64,000 bases of DNA from Bacteroidales bacterium (GTDB lineage Bacteria > Bacteroidota > Bacteroidia > Bacteroidales > VadinHA17): positions 1-64,000 of the forward strand of contig PLLO01000007.1 in the NCBI GenBank assembly GCA_003142255.1, in the 5' to 3' direction. This document shows, one piece after another, positions 25,186-34,119 of the stretch. The translations under genes were made by a program, and so were the position numbers. Every line of letters starts with the position of its first letter. The first letter of the stretch is position 1. The notes under the pieces were generated by a model. It made no database searches. It was not told the DNA's origin and saw only the letters and a list, made by a program, of their open reading frames with translations.

Positions 25186-26697
25186 ATGAAAAACATAATA
25201 AAAATACTGTCATTGACTGCTGTCCTAGCTGTTGCATCTGTATCATGTGACCTTAACAGATATCCATATGATTCAATTGAGCAGTCAAAAGCCTTCATGA
25301 CAATTAAGGATGCAACTACCCTGAACAATGGATTATACGCTGGATTCAGGGGTGTAGTCTATGGACTTTATCAATTCTCAACAGATGTTCAGGCCGACCT
25401 GCTTAATGCAACCCTGGACTATGGTAACAGGAACGGTTTCCCTCACAAATGGACCCCATTCCTTGCGGATGATTATACTATCCGTGATACATGGAGATAT
25501 CAGTACAATGTTATCGCCAATGCGAACAACGTAATTAATAACTCTGGTAGAATTACTGTTACAAATCATGCTGATTCTTTAAGCTTGAAAAGGTATCTGG
25601 GTGATGCATATCTTATGCGCGCCTATTTATATCATCAGCTTATTCTGAGATTTGCTAAAGATTACGAACCAGCTTCCGCTGCTACTGATCCTGGAGTTCC
25701 GATTGTACTGACATTCGACCCGTCTTTGAAGCCTGCCCGTTCAACAGTTCAGAAGGTTTATGATCTGATTCTTGAAGACCTTGCAGGGGCAGATACGCTA
25801 CTTGCAGCTACAGCAGGTGCTAAAAACTCCACCAGGTTCACCAAAGATTGTGTCACTGCTCTTAAAGCAAGGGTATATCTCTGCATGCACAGATACACCG
25901 ATGCAGTTACTGCTGCCAATTCGCTGATAACCAGCGGTACATATCCACTTATTACCACTCTGGCCGATCTTCAGAATATGTGGGTTAATGATGGAAGTAC
26001 AACTGCAGGGGGCGCTGAAACTATATTCCAGCTGGCTGCAATTCAACCCAGCGAACTGGGCAATGCCAACAACATCTACCTTGGATTTAATCCGGCAAAC
26101 AATAAATATACCCCGGATTTCGTGCCGGAACAGTGGGTAATTAGTCAGTACGAAGTTGCCGATATTCGCAGAGCCACATACCTTGCACAGGAAGCCGTTA
26201 TCGTTCAGGGAGTGGATTACCCTAACCTCTGGTGTATTAATAAATATCCGGGTAACCCTATACTATTTATAGGAGCGTCTACCAATTATCAGCATAAGCC
26301 AAAGATTTTCAGGGTTGCTGAAATGTATCTGATCAGCGCAGAAGCTGCTGCTCAGGCCCCTGCCACGGAAGCAGCTGCATTGACTACCCTGAACCTTCTC
26401 AGGTCTGCACGCGGAGCATCAACCCTCGTCGGACTCACCGGGACAGCGCTGATGGATGCAATCAAAGCAGAAAGGATACGTGAATTACTTTGCGAGGGAA
26501 CACGTATTGATGACCTGAAAAGGTGGCATATGGGATTTGCACGATCAACACCCCAGAATGTTGGACTCCTTATTGTCGATCCGGATTTCACCGGCAAAGT
26601 GGTTGCAGCAGGAGATGATAAGTTTGTGTGGGGAATACCTGCAAATGATATGACAACCAACCCTAGCCTTGTTGGCCAGCAAAATCCTGGCTGGTAG
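25186..26697 (+). CDS. SusD/RagB-family nutrient-binding lipoprotein
   Basis: A 503-residue surface lipoprotein that caps the SusC transporter. Lipobox 'ASVSC' with Cys at about residue 21, then 'DLNRYPYDSIEQSKAF'. The SusD core is seen in 'YQYNVIANANNVINN', 'YLGDAYLMRAYLYHQLILRFAKDYEP' (TPR-like helices) and the C-terminal 'RVAEMYLISAEAAAQ...LNLLRSARGAS...IRELLCEGTRIDDLKRW'. It ends with a normal stop and a good terminator follows, so the SusCD pair forms a two-gene operon. Confidence 0.93.
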   Translation: MKNIIKILSLTAVLAVASVSCDLNRYPYDSIEQSKAFMTIKDATTLNNGLYAGFRGVVYGLYQFSTDVQADLLNATLDYGNRNGFPHKWTPFLADDYTIRDTWRYQYNVIANANNVINNSGRITVTNHADSLSLKRYLGDAYLMRAYLYHQLILRFAKDYEPASAATDPGVPIVLTFDPSLKPARSTVQKVYDLILEDLAGADTLLAATAGAKNSTRFTKDCVTALKARVYLCMHRYTDAVTAANSLITSGTYPLITTLADLQNMWVNDGSTTAGGAETIFQLAAIQPSELGNANNIYLGFNPANNKYTPDFVPEQWVISQYEVADIRRATYLAQEAVIVQGVDYPNLWCINKYPGNPILFIGASTNYQHKPKIFRVAEMYLISAEAAAQAPATEAAALTTLNLLRSARGASTLVGLTGTALMDAIKAERIRELLCEGTRIDDLKRWHMGFARSTPQNVGLLIVDPDFTGKVVAAGDDKFVWGIPANDMTTNPSLVGQQNPGW

Positions 26698-26724
26698 AAA
26701 TGGATTGGAGTAACAATTAATGAA

Positions 26725-26750
26725 AGGCTGCCCGGAAGAGCAGCCTTTTT
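26725..26750 (+). terminator. Intrinsic terminator after the SusCD pair
   Basis: Perfect stem AGGCTGC/GCAGCCT with an eight-base loop, followed by TTTTT. It lies 28 bases past the susD stop, just before the end of the convergent NlpC/P60 gene. Confidence 0.85.
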
Positions 26751-26767
26751 AATTTGTCCTGATGCCT

Positions 26768-27529
26768 TCAGGCAATTCTTCTTATTGTCCTGAGATGATG
26801 GGTATATTTGCCTGTCTCCTGCCGGAATATTCCCTGGTGGTCGATAGAATCGATCCTGACCCTTCCGGATGCATGAATTACCAGTCCCCGCGACAAGATC
26901 ATTCCAACATGCGATATCTTCCTGCAATCATCATCAAAGAAAACAAGATCCCCCGGTACTGTTTCATCGATAAAACTTATTTCTGTTCCGGATTCTGCCT
27001 GCTGCCAGCTGTTTCTCTTTATCTTGATTCCGTGGATCTTGAACACAAGCTGTGTCAGCCCTGAGCAATCTATACCTGAAGGAATACGTCCGCCCCATAT
27101 GTAGGGACTGTTAATGAATTTCATCGCAGTATCAGGGAGCGAATCGCTGGTGGTAATAAAGCTTTTGTTGAATTCCTTGCCTGCAGTAAAAACGTTATTT
27201 CCGGCAAAAAACGTCTTCTCTTCAAAATCAGGAGAATATATTTCACATCCCGGTTCAAGAACAAGTTTTGTCTTGTCGCTTTTATAGCAGAGAAGGTTTT
27301 TGTTCAGAACATGGCCACAGCTATCGCCCTGAACAATTGAGTGCTGAACATGATCTAAATCGATCCACCCATGGTAATTATCAAAATCAGTTTCAACTTT
27401 TATCCAATGACCTGACTGGTCAATAATAATATATTTTTCCCCGAAAAGAACCTGGCTCAGCATCTCCGATCTATGCGAGGGTCCTGATCTCAGGGGAACA
27501 AACACATTTTCACATATATATTTTTCCAT
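26768..27529 (-). CDS. SH3 / NlpC-P60 peptidoglycan hydrolase
   Basis: A 253-residue cell-wall cysteine peptidase, starting at the ATG at 27529 (MEKYICENVFVPLRSGPSHRSEM). The track's TTG start 33 bases upstream lies within a -7 like box TAATTTTG (27550-27557). Residues 1 to ~125 form two SH3b-like segments. The NlpC/P60 domain has 'SGIDCSGLTQLVF' (catalytic Cys), 'PGDLVFFDDDCRKISHVGMIL' (His) and 'VIHASGRVRIDSI' (third polar residue). Such enzymes cut the D-glutamyl-diaminopimelate bond in stem peptides. There is no clear signal peptide, which also holds for the Bacteroides dipeptidyl-peptidase VI that acts on free peptides inside the cell. Confidence 0.85.
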   Translation of the reverse strand: MEKYICENVFVPLRSGPSHRSEMLSQVLFGEKYIIIDQSGHWIKVETDFDNYHGWIDLDHVQHSIVQGDSCGHVLNKNLLCYKSDKTKLVLEPGCEIYSPDFEEKTFFAGNNVFTAGKEFNKSFITTSDSLPDTAMKFINSPYIWGGRIPSGIDCSGLTQLVFKIHGIKIKRNSWQQAESGTEISFIDETVPGDLVFFDDDCRKISHVGMILSRGLVIHASGRVRIDSIDHQGIFRQETGKYTHHLRTIRRIA

Positions 27530-27654
27530 CTTGCCTGATTGTTGCACTTCAAAATTAATCAAAAGTTTTGAACCGTTCTGAAATATGGCAAGGCTGTCTT
27601 TAAAAAGAGGCTGTTAAATATTTACCATGCAAGGATCGCTTATCCTGAAAGAGG

Positions 27655-28293
27655 CTAGCGCATATCGTTAATGTCAGCGTCCTTGTACTTTCCCTGGGGG
27701 AAAGTGAAAATTTCCTGGGCAGGCACTCCTTTTAAATCATAATCATTTACCAGCAGGGTAATAATGATGCCATCCCTTTTCTTGTACTCAAAGCTTTTCA
27801 GGACCAGGGATGGCTTTTCAATAACAAGTCTTACCCTGATTATATCATTTTTAATATCAACCGGATAAAGGTCGATCGTGTAAGAATCCTGCTTTTCTTC
27901 TACCAGCCGGCTTTTATATCCTTTCTTGTACATTGAAAAAATAAGGGATGGCTGGCTTTGGAATGAATTGTCTTTCTTGTTGGGTTTTGTTACAGTAACC
28001 TCTTGTTCGTCAGGCAGGTAACTCCATGAAGTCTCACCGTTGAACCATATAATATTATCAGGAAGCTCAAGCTTATAGCTGTCTTTGCAGAGAATAACAG
28101 AACCTGTAAGCGAGTCTTTAGTATTTTGCATCTGGTCGACAGTAACAAGCAGGAATTTCATCGATACTGAAGGCGCAGATGAAGCTGCAGATGAGAATTT
28201 ATCAAGGATCGTGACAGCCTTGGGATCATTCTGGCTTAACGCGTTAAATGTCAGAAGAATAGACATAAAAACAAAAAGTATAACCTTTTTCAT
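27655..28293 (-). CDS. LolA-like outer-membrane lipoprotein carrier
   Basis: A 212-residue periplasmic protein starting at the ATG at 28293 (MKKVILFVFMSILLTFNALSQ signal peptide); the track start six codons upstream would overlap ftsK. The LolA fold pattern is seen in 'ILDKFSSAASSAPSVSMKFLL', 'GSVILCKDSYKLELPDNIIWFNGETSWSYLPDEQEV' and 'FKS..EYKKRDGIIITLLVNDYDL'. LolA ferries lipoproteins across the periplasm. It lies 10 bases downstream of ftsK on the same strand, an arrangement common in Bacteroidota. Confidence 0.8.
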   Translation of the reverse strand: MKKVILFVFMSILLTFNALSQNDPKAVTILDKFSSAASSAPSVSMKFLLVTVDQMQNTKDSLTGSVILCKDSYKLELPDNIIWFNGETSWSYLPDEQEVTVTKPNKKDNSFQSQPSLIFSMYKKGYKSRLVEEKQDSYTIDLYPVDIKNDIIRVRLVIEKPSLVLKSFEYKKRDGIIITLLVNDYDLKGVPAQEIFTFPQGKYKDADINDMR

Positions 28294-28303
28294 CTCTCTT
28301 GTT

Positions 28304-30790
28304 TTATTCAAGGCTCTTCAAAATCTGTTCCAAAGCTATCGAATCTGAGCAAAGAACATCTCTGGCTTTGCTACCTTCGAACGGGCCGACGATTCCGGCG
28401 GCCTCAAGCTGATCGATAATTCTTCCGGCCCGGTTATAGCCGATGGAGAGTTTCCTTTGTATCAATGAAGTCGATCCCTGCTGATGCTGTACAACAAGCC
28501 GCGCTGCATCATCAAACATTGGGTCACGCTTCTTAAGATCTATGTCCAGTACACCTCCCTCATCGTCGTCAATAAACTCAGGGAGATGCATTGCATCAGG
28601 ATAACCCTGCTGCGAACCTATGAATTCAGTCAGTTCCTCAATCTCCGGAGTATCGATGAAGGCACACTGAACCCTTACAGGTTCATTGCCTGATGAAACA
28701 AGCATATCACCACGGCCAACAAGCCTGTCGGCACCGGTTGCATCAAGGATTGTGCGCGAATCGATGGAAGAGAAGACACGGAATGCAATCCTGGTCGGGA
28801 AGTTGGCTTTAATGAACCCGGTGATTATGTTGGTGGATGGCCTCTGTGTTGAAATGATCAGGTGAATTCCGATTGCCCTGGCAAGCTGTGCAAGTCTCCC
28901 GATCGGACCTTCAATCTCCCTTCCTGCAGTCATTATCAGGTCTGCAAATTCATCAATGATCAGAACAATGTAGGGGAGGTATTTATGACCTTTTTCGGGA
29001 TTCAGCTTCCTCGATATGAATTTCTCATTGTACTCCTTGATATTCCTGGCCTGGGCTCCTTTAAGAAGCTCGAGCCTGTTGTCCATTTCGATGCAGAGAG
29101 ATTTCAGAGTGTTGATAACCTTCTGGGTATCAGTTATTATGGCATCTTCCTCACCCGGAAGCTTAGCAAGGAAGTGACGCTCGATTTTTGCATAAAGAGG
29201 AAGTTCAACCCTTTTAGGATCAATAAGTACAAATTTAACCTCAGACGGATGCTTCTTATATAGTATTGAGGTAATGATGGCATTAATGCCGACCGATTTG
29301 CCCTGGCCTGTAGCTCCGGCAACAAGAAGATGGGGCATTTTGGTAAGATCGACAATAAAGGGATCATTTGTAATAGTACGCCCGAGGGCAAGCGGAAGAT
29401 CAAATTTTGTCTCCTGGAATGCCTTTGAGGTAATAAGTGACCGCATTGAAACAATTTCGGGTTTCTTGTTAGGCACCTCAATACCGACTGTTCCTCTGCC
29501 GGGAATAGGAGCAATGATCCTGATGCCCAGAGCAGACAGGCTCAGGGCAATATCATCTTCGAGCGATTTGATCCGTGCAAGTCTCACACCTCTTTCCGGA
29601 ACTATCTCATAAAGAGTGACTGTTGGTCCCACTGTGGCGGATATCTGCCTGATGTTTACCTTATATTCACTAAGGGTCTTTATAATATTTTCCTTATTCT
29701 CAAAAACTTCGTTATTATCAAAAGCGCTTTCCGACTTATGTTCTTTAAGAATAGAAACAGGAGGAAATTTATACCGCGAAAGATCAAGTCGCGGATCATA
29801 ATTTTCCATTATATGAGTTACCTCTTCATCGCTCAGGATATCTTTGGCTTCCGGCTTTGTAACATTCATTTCAACCTTATCGCCGGCAGGTTCGGGAATT
29901 GTCTTATTGTCATTATCAAGGTCCCGTATCAGAGATCCGGCAGCTGCAGCAGTTTCAACTTCAGGAATTTCACCATTATCAGGAACATCATCCGTATCCT
30001 CAATCAGATGTTCTGTCGTATCCGTCCTGTTTTTAACCAGAAATTCTACCTCACCTGCACCGGTTTCAGCTTCATCTTCAATCTTGCCATCATGAAGAAT
30101 GGTTGTTTTAGTATCCTCTCCTGCGGGCACTTCTGTCGCTTCAGTTTCTGTTTTGAGCTTGTGCAGCCAGGGGAAGGCGCGTATCCTGATATTGAATTTA
30201 GAAGGATGAAATTTCAGAGCGAAAACGAGATAGGCGATGGTTATGAATATCAGCAGTATGCCTGTTCCTGGCTTTCCCATAAAAGCGTTCAGCCATCGGG
30301 TTATGGTATAACCCTGTGCGCCTCCGGGACCGCTCATCAGGTAACCGCCAGCCTCACCGAAAATAAACCCGAGAATGAGTGACAGAATAATAGTGGCAAA
30401 GGTGAATTTTGCAAGCAGGCTCCATGGTCTGATCTTCGGGAAATTCAGGAGGTAAAAGCCTATTGCTCCGAATATCATGGGAATGAAGAATGCGCCAAAG
30501 CCAAACCCATAACCGATAATCATTTTTGCAAGGAAGTGACCGCCTTTTCCGCCCCAGTTCTTTACTGCGACATCAGGGCCCGAAACAATATCTGCGTTGG
30601 GAAGGCTCTGGTCAGTTTTCCACCAGAAGAGATAAGCCACACATGCAAGAAGCAGGTATACTGCAAATCCTGTTATAAGAATGCCCGAAATGAATTTTAC
30701 CCTTTCATCTGTGAAAAAGGGCTTTGATTTAGCGGGCGCCTTGGTATTTTTAACGGTTTTCTTAGGACTTTCTTCCTTTTCCTTATTCAT
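28304..30790 (-). CDS. ftsK: FtsK/SpoIIIE DNA translocase
   Basis: Septal DNA pump that clears chromosome ends at division, 828 residues. The N-terminus has four membrane segments (about residues 35-190). A long acidic Pro-Glu-Thr-rich linker runs to ~350. The motor domain follows, with 'MPHLLVAGATGQGKSVGINAIITSIL' (Walker A), 'FVLIDPKRVEL' and 'YIVLIIDEFADLIM' (Walker B). The C-terminal gamma winged helix (KLSIGYNRAGRIIDQLEAAGIVGPFEGSKARDVL) recognises polarity sequences. It is followed by the lolA-like gene and has a good promoter upstream. Confidence 0.96.
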   Translation of the reverse strand: MNKEKEESPKKTVKNTKAPAKSKPFFTDERVKFISGILITGFAVYLLLACVAYLFWWKTDQSLPNADIVSGPDVAVKNWGGKGGHFLAKMIIGYGFGFGAFFIPMIFGAIGFYLLNFPKIRPWSLLAKFTFATIILSLILGFIFGEAGGYLMSGPGGAQGYTITRWLNAFMGKPGTGILLIFITIAYLVFALKFHPSKFNIRIRAFPWLHKLKTETEATEVPAGEDTKTTILHDGKIEDEAETGAGEVEFLVKNRTDTTEHLIEDTDDVPDNGEIPEVETAAAAGSLIRDLDNDNKTIPEPAGDKVEMNVTKPEAKDILSDEEVTHIMENYDPRLDLSRYKFPPVSILKEHKSESAFDNNEVFENKENIIKTLSEYKVNIRQISATVGPTVTLYEIVPERGVRLARIKSLEDDIALSLSALGIRIIAPIPGRGTVGIEVPNKKPEIVSMRSLITSKAFQETKFDLPLALGRTITNDPFIVDLTKMPHLLVAGATGQGKSVGINAIITSILYKKHPSEVKFVLIDPKRVELPLYAKIERHFLAKLPGEEDAIITDTQKVINTLKSLCIEMDNRLELLKGAQARNIKEYNEKFISRKLNPEKGHKYLPYIVLIIDEFADLIMTAGREIEGPIGRLAQLARAIGIHLIISTQRPSTNIITGFIKANFPTRIAFRVFSSIDSRTILDATGADRLVGRGDMLVSSGNEPVRVQCAFIDTPEIEELTEFIGSQQGYPDAMHLPEFIDDDEGGVLDIDLKKRDPMFDDAARLVVQHQQGSTSLIQRKLSIGYNRAGRIIDQLEAAGIVGPFEGSKARDVLCSDSIALEQILKSLE

Positions 30791-30811
30791 GACAAGCTAA
30801 AAAATGCAACG

Positions 30812-30841
30812 CAAAGGTAATAATTTTGAATCTGGCACAAT
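30812..30841 (-). promoter_or_regulatory. Bacteroidota-type promoter of ftsK
   Basis: On the minus strand ATTG (-33 like) is followed by 18 bases and TACCTTTG, an exact TAnnTTTG -7 box. It lies 21 bases before the ftsK ATG. Confidence 0.65.
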
Positions 30842-30902
30842 TGACGGATTTTAGTTTTTATGAACAGAAGGGACAAATAACGAACACATCTCCGGCTGCC
30901 GG

Positions 30903-30925
30903 GAACCGGTCACCGGTAAACGGTT
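30903..30925. repeat. Short ACCGGT-type repeat
   Basis: GAACCGGTCACCGGTAAACGG contains iterated ACCGGT palindromes. The same word pattern is found at 34081-34117 and in the 3' end of ygiQ near 54051-54076. It is about the size of a small intergenic REP-like unit. Confidence 0.5.
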
Positions 30926-31612
30926 TTATAAGCTGGTCATTTTGTTCATGAACTTGTTGATCTCATCCCTCGATACCCTCATATATTTTTCTCTTCTTTC
31001 GAATAGCTTGTCGGGGATTTCTTTTTTATAGACTGTTTCGGCTGTAAAATGCATTTCCGCTGTTCCCATCTGGAAGAAGAAGTTCATGAGTATGCCATCG
31101 ATCTCCCGGTATGGATTAGCGACATTGGGATTTTTGATTTTTATCTCAGTGGTATACCAAACCTGGTAGACTTTGTCCTTATTACCTGACAGGATGACTT
31201 CAGCATTTTTGCAATTGAATCCGCAGATTACTGATGTTTTAGAGGTCTTCCTGACCACCATGCCTTTCATTGCGTCAAAACCGGGTGGCGGTTCTTCCGG
31301 GTTGGCAGAATAGAAATATCTCCAGGTAAGAAGGCTGATGTAAGTATCAAAAATGCCTTTCGACGGATCGGAAAGATTCAGTATCCCCGAATTTCCAAAA
31401 GGTGCTGATATATCAAAAAGTATTTTATTGTCTTTAAATGAGACAATAAGATTCCTCGGCATCACCTCTTTCGGCATAACGCCAACATTCCCAAGATATT
31501 CGATAGAGTAATGGATTTCACCCTGGTCAATGTTTTTATCTCCCTTATCCCTGCAGGAGTAACCTGAAATTACGATTAGGCATGCAAAAATCAACCCGGA
31601 CCTGAATCTCAC
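30926..31612 (-). CDS. Lipoprotein of unknown function
   Basis: An exported lipoprotein, about 228 residues from a GTG at 31612 that gives VRFRSGLIFACLIVISGYSC, a good lipoprotein signal. The track start (TTG at 31684) lies upstream of a -7 box, so it is less likely. The mature part is beta-rich: 'GEIHYSIEYLGNVGVMPKEVMPRNLIVSFKDNKILFDIS', then 'TSVICGFNCKNAEVIL' and 'VWYTTEIKI'. The pattern 'G.I.Y.I.Y....MP..m.P....v.fk.nk' resembles DUF4412-type proteins, but I cannot assign it firmly. It is divergent from the carbamate kinase gene. Confidence 0.65.
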   Translation of the reverse strand: MRFRSGLIFACLIVISGYSCRDKGDKNIDQGEIHYSIEYLGNVGVMPKEVMPRNLIVSFKDNKILFDISAPFGNSGILNLSDPSKGIFDTYISLLTWRYFYSANPEEPPPGFDAMKGMVVRKTSKTSVICGFNCKNAEVILSGNKDKVYQVWYTTEIKIKNPNVANPYREIDGILMNFFFQMGTAEMHFTAETVYKKEIPDKLFERREKYMRVSRDEINKFMNKMTSL

Positions 31613-31632
31613 TGATCTTTTTTTTGAATTAT

Positions 31633-31640
31633 CAAAAGTA
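31633..31640 (-). promoter_or_regulatory. -7 box before the lipoprotein gene
   Basis: TACTTTTG on the minus strand matches TAnnTTTG and lies 20 bases before the GTG at 31612. No clear -33 box. It supports the GTG over the upstream TTG as start. Confidence 0.4.
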
Positions 31641-31822
31641 ATGTTTTTTTTTAATTTTAGTTCTGGAGACAGATAATTATGCAATTGAGACTAATTTGAA
31701 TGCAGATGCCTTGACTGCCAGGATTCTTTGTGACTCAAGGTTATCGGCAGATCTGCGGATTTTAATAGCTTTGTGGTTCTTTGTTCGTTACTTATGGTCA
31801 ACTGAAAAAAGGAATCTTAATT

Positions 31823-32791
31823 ATGAAAAAGAAGCTGGCAGTTGTAGCACTTGGAGGAAATGCACTTTTAAGGGGCGACCAGGCTGGTACAATAGATGAA
31901 CAGGAGCAGAATACCACTGAAACTCTGGAAAACCTGGTTTTCCTGGTCATGGAAGGTTACGACCTTGTAATTACCCATGGTAACGGACCTCAGGTTGGCA
32001 ATATCCTGATGCGCAATGATGCAGGCGAACAGATATACAACATTGCCCAGATGCCCGTTGATATCTGTGTGGCAGATTCCCAGGGCGGTATCGGATACAT
32101 GATTGAACGGATGTTCAGGAATGTGCTTAACAAGCATGGTATCGATAAGAATGTCGTATGCGTTGTAACCTCCGTAATTACAGATATTAATGATCCTGCA
32201 TACAGCGATCCTCAAAAAAGGATCGGAAAAATTTATACCAGGGAGCAGGCCGATGAGCTTGCAATGCGAAAAGGGTGGATTTTCAGGGAGGAGGTCAAAA
32301 ATGCAGACGGCTTCAGGCGGGTGGTTCCTTCTCCGGTCCCAAAAGACATTATGAATCAGGAAATTATACGTGATCTGGCCAGGCAGGGGAATATAGTAAT
32401 TGCTGCCGGTGGCGGCGGAGTACCAGTATATATTGATGAAAAGAATGATGTAAGACCTGCTGAAGCGGTTATTGACAAGGACCTCGCATCAGCCCTCCTG
32501 GCTTCGCTTATCGGGGCTGATGAATTTTACATCCTTACTGACGTGCCATATATTTACATTAATTACAAGAAGCCAAACCAGGAAATAAAGGAATTCCTGA
32601 ACTACGCCGATGCGCTGAAATACCTTGAAGAAGGACAATTCACCAAGGGAAGCATGGCCCCTAAGATACAGGCCTGCCTTAATTTTATCAAGAATGGTGG
32701 TAAATTAAGCGTAATCACTGAGGCGTTCAAACTGTCCGATACAAAATATGGCTCAAAGATCACTATGGAGTATGAGGATGACAGACGATAA
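31823..32791 (+). CDS. arcC: Carbamate kinase
   Basis: Makes ATP from carbamoyl phosphate and ADP (reversible), 322 residues. Start at ATG 31823 (MKKKLAVVALGGNALL), preceded by AAGGAA. Amino-acid-kinase motifs: 'ALGGNAL', 'ITHGNGPQVGNILMRND', 'PVDICVADSQGGIGYMIE' and 'VIAAGGGGVPV...AVIDKDLASALLA', all typical of carbamate kinase. The track start adds 14 residues ahead of the conserved N-terminus. The next plus-strand gene is an ornithine carbamoyltransferase, the partner in citrulline breakdown; a repeat-filled 260-base gap separates them. Confidence 0.94.
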   Translation: MKKKLAVVALGGNALLRGDQAGTIDEQEQNTTETLENLVFLVMEGYDLVITHGNGPQVGNILMRNDAGEQIYNIAQMPVDICVADSQGGIGYMIERMFRNVLNKHGIDKNVVCVVTSVITDINDPAYSDPQKRIGKIYTREQADELAMRKGWIFREEVKNADGFRRVVPSPVPKDIMNQEIIRDLARQGNIVIAAGGGGVPVYIDEKNDVRPAEAVIDKDLASALLASLIGADEFYILTDVPYIYINYKKPNQEIKEFLNYADALKYLEEGQFTKGSMAPKIQACLNFIKNGGKLSVITEAFKLSDTKYGSKITMEYEDDRR

Positions 32792-32810
32792 GGATGTATA
32801 AAAAAAGAAC

Positions 32811-32840
32811 TTACACAGAGTACCACAGAGTTGCACAGAG
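32811..32840 (+). repeat. Three 10-base repeats of the CACAGAG type
   Basis: TTACACAGAG, TACCACAGAG and TTGCACAGAG follow each other directly, then a partial reverse copy (TTCTCTGAG). It lies in the arcC-argF gap next to the element at 32891-32923. Confidence 0.6.
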
Positions 32841-32890
32841 GTTTTCTCTGAGGCTCTCAGTGGTTCTCCCCTGCAGTCTGGCTCCTTTGC

Positions 32891-32923
32891 TAAAATAGCC
32901 CACAGGGCTATTTCTTAACGCTC
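32891..32923 (-). repeat. Inverted copy of the palindromic element at 9938-9970
   Basis: The reverse complement matches 30 of 33 bases of the spt-bamD intergenic element, including the hairpin AAATAGCCC...GGGCTATTT. The variable bases fall in the loop and one stem pair, so the hairpin is kept. Confidence 0.65.
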
Positions 32924-32977
32924 GGCCCTGGATTTCCTCTATGTAACCAACAAGTACATCTGAAAATAATTTATTCT

Positions 32978-32985
32978 TACATTTG
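32978..32985 (+). promoter_or_regulatory. -7 box before the ornithine carbamoyltransferase gene
   Basis: TACATTTG matches TAnnTTTG, 66 bases before the ATG. No good -33 partner. It would let the gene be transcribed apart from arcC. Confidence 0.38.
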
Positions 32986-33051
32986 CCCTTTAAATAATTT
33001 GTTTTAACTCTAAGTACTCTGGGCACCTTAGTCACTTCAAACTCTTTTATT

Positions 33052-34059
33052 ATGAAAATAGATCTCCACAACAGACACTTCCTAAAGCTTCTGGATTTTA
33101 CTCCCGAAGAAATACAATATCTTCTTGACCTTGCTGCAAAGTTGAAAAAAGAGAAGAAAGCAGGAAAGGAAAAACAGCTTCTCAAGGGTAAGAATATTGC
33201 CCTGATATTTGAAAAATCATCAACAAGAACAAGGTGCTCTTTTGAAGTTGCGGCTTATGACCAGGGTGCTAATGTCACGTACCTCGGCCCGAGCGGCTCA
33301 CAGATCGGACAAAAAGAATCTATGCGCGACACTGCAAGAGTGCTGGGGAGAATGTATGACGGGATTGAATACAGGGGATTCGGACAGGATATTGTTGAAG
33401 AGCTTGCCGAATATGCAGGCGTTCCGGTATGGAACGGGCTCACTAATGAATTTCATCCTACCCAGATACTGGCTGATTTTCTTACCATGACAGAGCATTC
33501 CTATAAGCCGCTCAGCAAGATGGTATTTTGTTACCTTGGCGACGCAAGGTACAATATGGGCAACTCGCTTATGGTCGGATCGGCAAAAATGGGCATTGAT
33601 TTCAGGATCGCTGCCCCTGCTGCGTGTCAGCCTGCACCGGATCTTGTTGCAAAATGCCGCGAAATTGCGAAGGAGACCGGAGCTAAAATAACTATTACTG
33701 ATAATGTTGATGAAGCTGTAGAAGATGCTGATTTCCTCTATACTGACGTCTGGGTATCAATGGGCGAACCAGATTCCGTATGGGAAGAAAGAATCAAGCT
33801 GCTGAAGCCTTACCAGGTCAATATGTCGGTGATTCAGAAGACCGGAAACCCAGGCGTAAAGTTTCTGCATTGCCTTCCTGCATTTCATAACCGTAATACA
33901 AAAGTGGGAGAGGAGATCTTCAAAAAATATGGTCTTGATGGACTTGAAGTCACCGAGGATGTATTTGAATCAGCCCATTCTATTGTCTTTGATGAAGCAG
34001 AGAACAGGCTTCATACAATAAAAGCAATAATGGTAGCTACTTTGGGAAGTAATGGTTAA
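33052..34059 (+). CDS. argF: Ornithine carbamoyltransferase
   Basis: Interconverts ornithine plus carbamoyl phosphate and citrulline, 335 residues. Motifs: carbamoyl-phosphate site '[15 protein letters not shown]', '[32 protein letters not shown]', '[14 protein letters not shown]', and ornithine-binding '[10 protein letters not shown]'. The length and the '[24 protein letters not shown]' loop fit the catabolic ArcB group as well as ArgF of many bacteria. The nearby carbamate kinase favours a catabolic role (inference). Arginine deiminase is not in the window. Confidence 0.93.
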   Translation: MKIDLHNRHFLKLLDFTPEEIQYLLDLAAKLKKEKKAGKEKQLLKGKNIALIFEKSSTRTRCSFEVAAYDQGANVTYLGPSGSQIGQKESMRDTARVLGRMYDGIEYRGFGQDIVEELAEYAGVPVWNGLTNEFHPTQILADFLTMTEHSYKPLSKMVFCYLGDARYNMGNSLMVGSAKMGIDFRIAAPAACQPAPDLVAKCREIAKETGAKITITDNVDEAVEDADFLYTDVWVSMGEPDSVWEERIKLLKPYQVNMSVIQKTGNPGVKFLHCLPAFHNRNTKVGEEIFKKYGLDGLEVTEDVFESAHSIVFDEAENRLHTIKAIMVATLGSNG

Positions 34060-34080
34060 CTGTAAAGGTTCAAGGATTGA

Positions 34081-34117
34081 CGGCCGGCGGCCGGTCACCG
34101 GTTACCGGTTACCGGGG
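34081..34117. repeat. ACCGGT/GGTTACC repeat cluster
   Basis: CGGCCGGCGGCCGG is followed by CACCGG and two GTTACCG units. This is the same word family as 30903-30925 and the ygiQ 3' end. It lies between the convergent argF and DUF456 genes. Confidence 0.5.
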
Positions 34118-34119
34118 AA

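Noticed and set aside
26352-26927. 191-codon minus-strand ORF
   Set aside because: Antisense to susD and overlapping NlpC/P60; no recognisable features.
29738-30382. 214-codon plus-strand ORF
   Set aside because: Antisense shadow of ftsK; no motif.
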